A stretch of DNA of 5,030 nt from an uncultured Bacillaceae bacterium (lineage in GTDB: Bacteria > Bacillota > Bacilli > Bacillales > Caldibacillaceae). Every line of letters begins with the position of its first letter. Position 1 is the stretch's first letter. Shown one piece after another: positions 1-5,030 of the stretch. Under the pieces are notes generated by a model. It ran no database searches. It was given only the letters and a program-made list of their open reading frames with translations, and was not told where the DNA came from. Position numbers and translations under genes: made by a program. The stretch lies in contig CALGYZ010000032.1 of NCBI GenBank assembly GCA_937934645.1, positions 1 to 5,030 of the forward strand, read 5' to 3'.

Positions 1-811
1 GCCACTGTTTTAAAATCATCTCTTGTGCTGTTTTCCGAACATGATCTAGCGGGTGATTCTTTGCCTTTATACAATATGCCTGAAGGTTTTCTTGCATTTG
101 TAGCCAATCAGATAAAGATAGCCTTACATCATCGACATCTGTAATAGCAAATCTGTCTGCTGCAATCAATTTAGTGGTTAAGTCTCTCCACTTTTGCAAA
201 TAATCCATCATTTCCTCTATTGTATTTGCATTTTCCCTTAAATCATCATAAAGTTCGTCCAAGGCCTCTTCGACTATTTCTTTTAACTCCGTATATTGCC
301 AATCATCCAATTTTTCTTCTGTTATTTCAATGCGCAGTTCTTTCAAAAATGGGAACTGTCCTTGAAGCCATAAACTGATCCCGGGAAGATCCATCTTTCC
401 AAATGCAAATGTATGTAAATCTTCATTATGGACATAGCCTTTCAATTTTCCGTGATGATCCGCAATATCCCTGGTTAACATCAACCATAGATCATAGTAT
501 TTCTGCCAAATGCCTTTCTTTTTTAAAAAATGATAAGCAATGTATGAAAACATCACGGCTCCGCACTCGGAATGATTGGGCCCCTTGTTTCTGGCACCTT
601 GAATATATTCCTGCCATTCAAAACTTGCTTTCCCTATATCATGCAAAACCGCCGCAAGGGCCATTAACGTTTTTACTGCCGAATCTGCTTCTTTATCCAA
701 GAAGGAGCACACCTTCTTTTGTGCTCCTTCCAAATGCTCTGATAATAAGAAAACGTTATTTCCTTTCTTAGGTCTTGCTATGCATTCATGAAACGGGACT
801 ATACGAGACAT
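1..811 (-). CDS. cas3: Cas3, N-terminal HD nuclease domain (3' end outside window)
   Basis: Nuclease-helicase recruited by Cascade to nick, unwind and degrade target DNA. Only the first 270 codons are visible; the frame is open to the left edge, so the superfamily 2 helicase part must lie beyond it. The visible part is a full HD phosphohydrolase domain: a candidate first metal ligand H26 (SEHLEGA), the HD signature H57-D58 in LHDIGKA with K61, H80 in NHSECGA, the double histidine H119-H120 in DIADHHG, and the late aspartate D219 in LIAADRFA. All expected metal ligands are therefore present and the nuclease looks active. The ATG at 811 is the first start after an in-frame TGA at 820-818 and has GGTGA 6 nt upstream. 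It overlaps the end of cas5 by 13 nt, which suggests translational coupling. The HD-first order is that of ordinary fused Cas3; a stand-alone HD protein (Cas3'') cannot be excluded because the end is not seen. Confidence 0.95.
   Translation of the reverse strand, partial: MSRIVPFHECIARPKKGNNVFLLSEHLEGAQKKVCSFLDKEADSAVKTLMALAAVLHDIGKASFEWQEYIQGARNKGPNHSECGAVMFSYIAYHFLKKKGIWQKYYDLWLMLTRDIADHHGKLKGYVHNEDLHTFAFGKMDLPGISLWLQGQFPFLKELRIEITEEKLDDWQYTELKEIVEEALDELYDDLRENANTIEEMMDYLQKWRDLTTKLIAADRFAITDVDDVRLSLSDWLQMQENLQAYCIKAKNHPLDHVRKTAQEMILKQW
701..730 (-). repeat. Perfect 11-bp inverted repeat (hairpin) inside cas3
   Basis: On the mRNA strand GAAGGAGCACA (730-720) is followed by an 8-nt loop (719-712) and its exact reverse complement TGTGCTCCTTC (711-701). 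It encodes Cas3 residues 28-37, about 80 nt after the start codon. There is no run of U after the stem, so it does not look like an intrinsic terminator. The 3' arm contains CTCCTT, complementary to Shine-Dalgarno sequences, and the 5' arm contains AAGGAG. It may be a regulatory RNA hairpin or coincidence; the structure is read directly, the role is not known. Confidence 0.6.
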
Positions 812-1476
812 ATTAATTCACCGTCATTTTCTAATAAAGTAAAACCAGAAACGTCCGTGTTAGGTTTTAACAAAATCTTTTTTCCGTTTGGTTCATAGAG
901 AAAATCAACAGACTTTTCAAACTCCCTGTTTCCTTTGTAATACTTCATAAAACCGCTTGCACGTTGATATGTGCGTTCTTCATCAAAAATTAATTCTTTC
1001 ACGGCCGATACCGGAACGGCGGTAAGAGAGGGATAAATTTTGTCCGAATGGCGAATCTCTTGAAACTCCCACGTACCGACATACTTCGGTGTAGTTAACG
1101 CAAAAGCAGAGCCAAGGTAAGTTGTATAAACTGAGTGATTATTTTTCAAAAAGGTTTCCAATTGATTCGCATATTCATCGCCGCAATAATAAATGCGATA
1201 GGCCGGTTCAACCAAAAGCTGAATCGTTGTCGGCCTGTTGAAAGTAGAACCGCCGTTATGAAGCAGTGAAAGCTGCTGGCTCACCAATCTTACTTTCGAA
1301 CGCAGTTCTATTCCTACTTTGTCATTAGTTGTAAAATCCGATATTCCCAATATAGCTCCAACCAACCCTTTGGCAGCTGTCGGAGGCATAAAAGGGTACG
1401 TGAGCTGCGTTGCAGTTGTATCCGGCCTGCGAAAGTGTCCAACCGAACTTTTGACATCAAAGACGATTACTTTCAT
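799..1476 (-). CDS. cas5: Cas5, type I-B Cascade subunit
   Basis: RAMP-fold subunit that holds the 5' handle of the crRNA at the foot of Cascade and contacts Cas8b. The protein is 225 residues, the usual size for the I-B (Cas5b/Cas5h) group. The family's N-terminal signature is clear: a first beta strand (residues 2-8), then GHFRRPDTTATQLTYP (13-28), then PPTAAKGLVGAILG (31-44), which matches the usual hFRkp..T.s.TY..PP.t...GL.GAilG pattern. The ATG at 1476 follows an in-frame TGA at 1485-1483, so this start is secure. The SD is weak and slightly far (GAGGGG, 11 nt upstream). It lies 15 nt after cas7 and runs 13 nt into cas3. Because a cas6 is present, this Cas5 need not process crRNA as the I-C Cas5d does; that is inference from the neighbourhood. 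Confidence 0.95.
   Translation of the reverse strand: MKVIVFDVKSSVGHFRRPDTTATQLTYPFMPPTAAKGLVGAILGISDFTTNDKVGIELRSKVRLVSQQLSLLHNGGSTFNRPTTIQLLVEPAYRIYYCGDEYANQLETFLKNNHSVYTTYLGSAFALTTPKYVGTWEFQEIRHSDKIYPSLTAVPVSAVKELIFDEERTYQRASGFMKYYKGNREFEKSVDFLYEPNGKKILLKPNTDVSGFTLLENDGELICLV
818..822 (-). promoter_or_regulatory. Ribosome binding site of cas3
   Basis: GGTGA lies 6 nt upstream of the cas3 ATG at 811, inside the last codons of cas5. It is a moderate Shine-Dalgarno match. The TGA it contains is in frame with cas3, so no longer start is possible. Confidence 0.55.
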
Positions 1477-1491
1477 TCTGATTCATTCCCC

Positions 1492-2445
1492 TCAAAAAGA
1501 GGTTTCCTGCAAAAACTCTTCAATATTTCCTTCTACTTTCAACAATGGATGTTTCCAAATTCGGCAGCGCTTGATTTTATTCCGGTATTTTTGAATCGCT
1601 TGTTCAAATTCAGTTAGGTCCAGAGAAATTTCTTTTATGGAAGACGGTCTCTGGTTGTCAATCCGCCACGCCTCTCTGCCGGGCTTCAATTGAACAAGTT
1701 CATCTAGATATCCGATACGGAAGAATGGATCATTGTATTCGATATGAGCGAGCAGTAACGGTTCCTGTATCCCCCTGCCGCGAGCATGGCGATTTTTCGT
1801 TCCTGCCCACAATGCTCTTAATAACAATTCCTGGTCTTTTACTGTCATTTTCGTATGCTCGGCACTTTTTGCATTCAGCACTCCGGTCATGCAAAAGACA
1901 GCAAACGGAACAATATAGCTTGTCCAAATCGTTCCCTGAGTTTTCCCTTCATCATCTGCAGACGCATCCTTGCTTGGTATCGTAACCGTTCCTTGAACAT
2001 ATTGAGTATCAACAGGATGCATCGAATGAGCCCAAGAAAATTGTACAGGTCCTGTCAAATTAAATTTAGGCTTTTCAGAATAGACAACGCCAAATGTACG
2101 AACATCAAAAGCATGCTCGATTAACACAGATTTCATATCTTTTTCTGCTTCTTTCTTTTTCCCGACACTTTCGGCAATCCTCATAGCTAACGATTTTCTG
2201 CCTAATAATTTTCCTTTTTCGTTTTCAATAGGCTGGACAAATATAAAATTATTTCCTCCCCCATCCGGATATAAATTAATAATAAAGTCGCGTACATCCC
2301 GTTTGATACTTACATCTGACAAGGATATCCGCCCATCTTCCTCAGGAAAAATCCTTCTTGCGTCGCTGTCATTTAATGGATCCCTGTTTGGAATTCCATC
2401 TTTTACCGATTTGATAAATAAAAGTTCACCGTTATGAATTGACAT
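1492..2445 (-). CDS. cas7: Cas7 (Csh2-like), type I-B Cascade backbone
   Basis: Backbone protein of Cascade; several copies coat the crRNA spacer. At 317 residues it has the size of the Csh2 group. N-terminal features fit the family: a beta strand ELLFIKSVKDG (7-17), a PNRDPL segment (19-24) in the place of the usual NPNGDP, and SLSDVSIKRDVRDFI (41-55), corresponding to the conserved VSDVrLKRtiRD motif. Further on, a TKNRHARGRG segment followed by LLLAHIEY and a YLDELV strand matches the C-terminal part of Csh2 proteins. The ATG at 2445 is supported by AGGAGG 9 nt upstream and lies within the last codons of cas8b (14-nt overlap), so the two are probably coupled in translation. High Cas7 copy number in Cascade fits the strong ribosome binding site. 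Family assignment is by motif recognition, not by alignment. Confidence 0.95.
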   Translation of the reverse strand: MSIHNGELLFIKSVKDGIPNRDPLNDSDARRIFPEEDGRISLSDVSIKRDVRDFIINLYPDGGGNNFIFVQPIENEKGKLLGRKSLAMRIAESVGKKKEAEKDMKSVLIEHAFDVRTFGVVYSEKPKFNLTGPVQFSWAHSMHPVDTQYVQGTVTIPSKDASADDEGKTQGTIWTSYIVPFAVFCMTGVLNAKSAEHTKMTVKDQELLLRALWAGTKNRHARGRGIQEPLLLAHIEYNDPFFRIGYLDELVQLKPGREAWRIDNQRPSSIKEISLDLTEFEQAIQKYRNKIKRCRIWKHPLLKVEGNIEEFLQETSF

Positions 2446-2851
2446 CTTTCGCTTCCTCCTTCGTTGGCAACATTAAAAATCCTGACCAAAACATCGTCAT
2501 AAATTCATCTTTTTCTTTTGTAAACCGACCTTCTTCTTTTAGTTTCAACACAGCTTGCAATACAAGGGGAAGAGCTTTAAAATAGTTTTCAGCTAATTTT
2601 AAACTTCTTCGCATTCGGAGCCCTTCCATTTCAACTAATCCCTTTTTCCAGATAATTTCAGGAGTGAGAGCGCTGCCAAAACGCATCACTCGGGTTTCCA
2701 AGTACTCTTTCCCCACACTCCTATAATAGGAGCGATTAAACTGCTGCATAAGAAGTCCTGTAATAAAGGCTACCTTTTCAGTGCTATCAAAATCAGTTTC
2801 TGTTAGACTTCCATCCAAATATCGTTTGACCAGCTCCTTCCATTCTTGCAC
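2432..2851 (-). CDS. cas11: Candidate internally translated small subunit Cas11b (in frame within cas8b)
   Basis: In several type I systems, including I-B, the Cascade small subunit is made from an internal start in the large-subunit gene. This operon has no separate small-subunit gene. Within cas8b, the in-frame GTG at 2851 (V526, VQEWKELVKRYLDG) is preceded by AGGAAGGTG (2866-2858) with 6 nt between. It would give a 139-residue, mainly helical, lysine/arginine-rich protein with the same stop as cas8b, a size typical of Cas11. A competing in-frame start is the ATG at 3013 (M472, MQRVTKQAARR) with GGAAGG 9 nt upstream, giving 193 residues. The reading frame and start-like signals are seen; use of either start is inference. 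Confidence 0.42.
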   Translation of the reverse strand: MQEWKELVKRYLDGSLTETDFDSTEKVAFITGLLMQQFNRSYYRSVGKEYLETRVMRFGSALTPEIIWKKGLVEMEGLRMRRSLKLAENYFKALPLVLQAVLKLKEEGRFTKEKDEFMTMFWSGFLMLPTKEEAKDVNS

Positions 2852-4426
2852 ACCAAACACCTTCCTTTCTTTTCCTAAAATGATTGAATGATATTGATCG
2901 AAAAATGCGGCAAACAAATGATAGAATAATAATTCAAGTTTTATATTCCAAAAATCTTTTTTGTTCGCCAGTTCCAAAATGCGTCTGGCCGCTTGCTTTG
3001 TTACTCGTTGCATTTTAATCGGCCTTCCGTGCAAAACAGTTTCCATGCTGGACCATAAATACCCAGGTCCATAAGCATTGCTCAATAATGAAGGTAAATA
3101 TTTTACTTTAAATTGGATATATGAAGTTTGTTCTTCCGTCAAAAATAACATTTCTGCAATGAGTTTCAGGTATTTGCCGCTGATTTTCTCAATAATTCCT
3201 TGCACTTTTCTTGCCGTGCTGGGAACTACATCTTCTATTTGTGCACGGAGATGAATATCGCCCCTGCCCAAATTCCCGGAATAATATAAAATGGACAATC
3301 GGTAATCATCTGATACATTTCTTATGACCTTTTTTTCCAAGCCGCTAATGATTTCCAAATGAATATCATTAGGATGTACTTCCTTACTCTCATATTTCGT
3401 TATTAAATTTCGAAACTTGTTAAATAGTTCACTTGTTGGATTTTCTGTTAAAGGCAATAAATATGGTATGGCATAAATCGTTTCAAAGCTTTGAGGATTC
3501 ATTTTTGCTTTCGCTTCCGGGCTGAAAGTGGGAGCAAACATCTCTTTCAAAATGGAGGAGCGAATCCTGGTTTGTGCCCGTTTTAAAAATTGCGTTCCGT
3601 AAAAAAACGCTTCATACTCTTCTCTGTTCAGACGAATCCCTTTTGTCCATTCATTCTTTTTCCAATAGATGGATCTGGGGGCTTCCCATGTCGGACTTAG
3701 CCAAAGCCATGATTTATTATAGGCGGAAACCACTTCATCGGCTGGTTCATTGGAAATAGTCGTAATTTGATTTTTCCCTGTTCCCAACTCTTTAGCTTCT
3801 TGAAAACGGGCTTCTACGATGTTTGACACAATTTTGTTAGAATCTATAAATACCCTTTCCCCATCAATATCCAATACTTGCAGAAAATCTGTCTGCTCTT
3901 TAGTTGAAAATAAATCTAAAAAATAATCTAATATCACAAGGACTCCTAATTGCTTTCCATCTTGGATAAATTTCTTGCCTTCGGTTGTAATGCAGTTTGC
4001 AATGATTTCAGCTTTTTTCCTTAACGCTTCTTTTTCATACCCAAAATACGGTACTGTTCGAATCATTCTGTCATGAACCATCTTAAATGTTTTTTTCTTA
4101 TCTTCAAATTGATTAATATGCCTTTCATACATTGGATAAAAAGGTAATGGATAGATACCTTGAGGATTTAGTGGATTGCCTCCGGAAGGCAAAGTAATCG
4201 GTATAGCCGCGGCCTTTTTTAAATCGACCATGCCGTTCGCTTCCTGCTGATAACTCCTGTAATGTAGTTTTGCTTGATCTCCCTTTAACTCAATGATAAA
4301 AATGTTGGCATAAAAATTTTTAACTTCATCTTTGCCTACATCCGTAAGCAGTTGAATCCTTTCCTGGATTGACATTTTACTTTCAATAATCGGCCTCCCC
4401 ACTCTGATGATGTCAGATAATAGCAT
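2432..4426 (-). CDS. cas8b: Cas8b, type I-B Cascade large subunit (Csh1/TM1802-like)
   Basis: Large subunit of I-B Cascade, by family knowledge responsible for PAM recognition and for placing the target DNA for Cas3. The chosen start is the ATG at 4426 (MLLSDIIRVG, 664 residues). A longer frame begins at 4444, but its extra codons (MERRDK) are the translated Shine-Dalgarno sequence AGGAGG, which sits 6 nt before 4426. Visible features: an N-terminal IQERIQLLTDVGKDEVKNFY segment, a Gly/Pro-rich stretch PSGGNPLNPQGIYPLPFYP (about 80-98), a tryptophan-rich middle (about 239-263) leading to an EEYEAFFYG helix, and a mostly helical C-terminal third that resembles a fused small subunit. There is only one cysteine (C145), hence no zinc finger. 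Large subunits diverge strongly, so the identification rests on length, helical make-up, remembered Csh1/TM1802 patterns and the position between cas6 and cas7. Whether it belongs to the Csh1 or the TM1802 subgroup is less certain. Confidence 0.88.
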   Translation of the reverse strand: MLLSDIIRVGRPIIESKMSIQERIQLLTDVGKDEVKNFYANIFIIELKGDQAKLHYRSYQQEANGMVDLKKAAAIPITLPSGGNPLNPQGIYPLPFYPMYERHINQFEDKKKTFKMVHDRMIRTVPYFGYEKEALRKKAEIIANCITTEGKKFIQDGKQLGVLVILDYFLDLFSTKEQTDFLQVLDIDGERVFIDSNKIVSNIVEARFQEAKELGTGKNQITTISNEPADEVVSAYNKSWLWLSPTWEAPRSIYWKKNEWTKGIRLNREEYEAFFYGTQFLKRAQTRIRSSILKEMFAPTFSPEAKAKMNPQSFETIYAIPYLLPLTENPTSELFNKFRNLITKYESKEVHPNDIHLEIISGLEKKVIRNVSDDYRLSILYYSGNLGRGDIHLRAQIEDVVPSTARKVQGIIEKISGKYLKLIAEMLFLTEEQTSYIQFKVKYLPSLLSNAYGPGYLWSSMETVLHGRPIKMQRVTKQAARRILELANKKDFWNIKLELLFYHLFAAFFDQYHSIILGKERKVFGVQEWKELVKRYLDGSLTETDFDSTEKVAFITGLLMQQFNRSYYRSVGKEYLETRVMRFGSALTPEIIWKKGLVEMEGLRMRRSLKLAENYFKALPLVLQAVLKLKEEGRFTKEKDEFMTMFWSGFLMLPTKEEAKDVNS
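2455..2460 (-). promoter_or_regulatory. Ribosome binding site of cas7
   Basis: A full AGGAGG sits 9 nt before the cas7 ATG (2445) and is embedded in the Lys-Glu-Glu-Ala codons at the 3' end of cas8b. It confirms the cas7 start and the overlap. Confidence 0.85.
2858..2866 (-). promoter_or_regulatory. Candidate internal ribosome binding site for Cas11b
   Basis: AGGAAGGTG lies 6 nt before the in-frame GTG at 2851. It matches the AGGAGGTG consensus apart from one extra A. It encodes Arg-Lys-Val of Cas8b, so the purine-rich sequence could also be only a by-product of those codons. Confidence 0.4.
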
Positions 4427-4427
4427 T

Positions 4428-5030
4428 TTATCCCTCCTCTCCATAGTCTCTCATTGAATCTAAGGGAGTAACGCAGCCAAACCCAATTGAATTTTTCGCC
4501 GAAACCCCGGTATTTAGCAAGAATGATAAATACTCCGGCTCCCCTGATAATTCGTAAATGCCCATCCACCCCGTAATCCAAGTAGACTTATAATTAGTGA
4601 CTACTTTGTCCTTATCGCTCACTTGAAGAGGGCGAATAGAAAGAAGTTTCTTATTGGGAAGTGAAATTCCGGTATAAGCTTGATATTTGTTTGCAAAATT
4701 CTCTTCAACTAAATGCTCAAAAACAAGATCCCTCGGCGAAAAATAATGTGTGATTTTTGTTCCATCTCTTCTTTTGTAGGTAGAGTATACTGTAATTGGC
4801 GAAAGCGCTTTCACAACGATCAAATTAGAATGGGTGATATTTTTTTCAAAGTGTACTGAATTCACTTTCATATGAACATTGTTCAACTTAAAATCGCCTT
4901 GCAGTAACAATTTGTTGGCTGTTTTTTCAATCAAATCCGACAAAACTGAGCTAATCGTTATCGTAATTTTGTCATAGAAAGTTATTTTCTTGTTTATTTT
5001 ATCGTAAGTCTTTTTTTGGGATTGAATGGA
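4428..5030 (-). CDS. cas6: Cas6 pre-crRNA endoribonuclease (5' end outside window)
   Basis: Metal-independent RNase that cuts the CRISPR transcript within its repeats to release crRNAs, often staying bound to the 3' hairpin. The frame is open to the right edge: 200 codons plus the stop are visible, and with usual lengths near 240-250 residues about 45 N-terminal residues are missing. Typical Cas6 features are a YDKITITISS strand (visible residues 19-28) followed by a helix (LSDLIEKTANKLLL), and at the C-terminus the glycine-rich loop GVSAKNSIGFGC (175-186) that binds RNA. The catalytic histidine, often near residue 30-45 in this family, would lie outside the window, so activity cannot be judged. 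A TTG at 4943 is the first start-like codon in the window, but the family-like sequence continues upstream of it, so it is not the start. cas8b begins 1 nt after the stop codon. Confidence 0.92.
   Translation of the reverse strand, partial: SIQSQKKTYDKINKKITFYDKITITISSVLSDLIEKTANKLLLQGDFKLNNVHMKVNSVHFEKNITHSNLIVVKALSPITVYSTYKRRDGTKITHYFSPRDLVFEHLVEENFANKYQAYTGISLPNKKLLSIRPLQVSDKDKVVTNYKSTWITGWMGIYELSGEPEYLSFLLNTGVSAKNSIGFGCVTPLDSMRDYGEEG
4433..4438 (-). promoter_or_regulatory. Ribosome binding site that sets the cas8b start
   Basis: A consensus AGGAGG lies 6 nt upstream of the ATG at 4426 and within the last codons of cas6. The upstream in-frame ATG at 4444 comes just before this site and has no comparable site of its own, so 4426 is the better start. 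The cas6 stop TAA (4430-4428) lies between the site and the ATG, favouring coupled translation. Confidence 0.88.

Noticed and set aside
701..730. Intrinsic terminator at the cas3 hairpin
   Set aside because: The stem is followed by TTGGATAAAG on the transcribed strand, not a U tract, so normal intrinsic termination is unlikely.
403..771. 122-codon open frame on the plus strand
   Set aside because: It lies fully antisense to the cas3 HD domain, whose motifs prove the minus-strand frame. The translation has low complexity and no recognisable domain or ribosome binding site.
1730..1927. 65-codon minus-strand frame with several cysteines (CSVCCL, CKKC), zinc-finger-like
   Set aside because: It is an alternative frame of cas7. 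The Cys pattern is a by-product of the real codons and there is no ribosome binding site.
1319..2124. Several plus-strand open frames of 60-91 codons opposite cas5 and cas7
   Set aside because: All are antisense shadows of confidently identified cas genes; none shows family motifs.
4336..4581. 81-codon minus-strand frame across the cas6/cas8b junction
   Set aside because: It is out of frame with both genes, which are well supported, and its translation resembles nothing known to me.
4428..4943. cas6 starting at the TTG codon at 4943 (171 residues)
   Set aside because: The frame stays open to the window edge and the upstream residues (YDKITITISS) fit the Cas6 family, so the gene is cut by the window rather than starting here.
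1..5030. CRISPR repeats or spacers
   Set aside because: I saw no regularly spaced direct repeat of 25-37 nt; the whole window is coding. The array must lie outside it.
1..5030. A wholly new defence system
   Set aside because: Gene order and motifs match a standard type I-B interference module, and no extra gene is inserted between the cas genes.

Overview
The window is the interference half of a type I-B CRISPR-Cas locus, read entirely from the minus strand. Base composition is AT-rich (roughly 40 % G+C by eye). Strong AGGAGG ribosome binding sites and the protein sequences suggest a low-GC Bacillota, most likely a Bacillaceae-type organism. The host is an inference from style; no marker gene settles it.

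Layout in the direction of transcription (right to left): cas6, whose 5' end lies beyond the right edge (4428-5030); cas8b, the large subunit (2432-4426); cas7, the backbone (1492-2445); cas5 (799-1476); and the first 270 codons of cas3, carrying its HD nuclease domain (1-811), with the helicase part beyond the left edge. The genes are packed with no room for promoters or terminators. cas6 ends 1 nt before the cas8b ATG, cas8b/cas7 overlap by 14 nt, cas7/cas5 are 15 nt apart, and cas5/cas3 overlap by 13 nt. Together they look like one polycistronic, translationally coupled operon whose promoter lies to the right of the window. There is no non-coding stretch over 300 bases.

By established knowledge of type I-B: Cas6 cuts the pre-crRNA; Cas5, several Cas7 copies, Cas8b and a small subunit (Cas11b) assemble on the crRNA as Cascade; Cas8b helps recognise the PAM; and Cas3 is recruited to unwind and degrade the target. 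No separate small-subunit gene is present. The 3' part of cas8b holds a GTG with a ribosome-binding-like sequence in front that would give a 139-residue C-terminal protein, a good candidate for an internally translated Cas11b. The adaptation genes (cas4, cas1, cas2) and the CRISPR array are not in this window.

The system as a whole is a known type. The points worth a second look are the internal cas11b start, a perfect 11-bp hairpin early in the cas3 reading frame with an anti-Shine-Dalgarno-like arm, two back-to-back slippery heptamers in cas3, a mis-callable cas8b start, and a Cas8b with a single cysteine (so no zinc finger).
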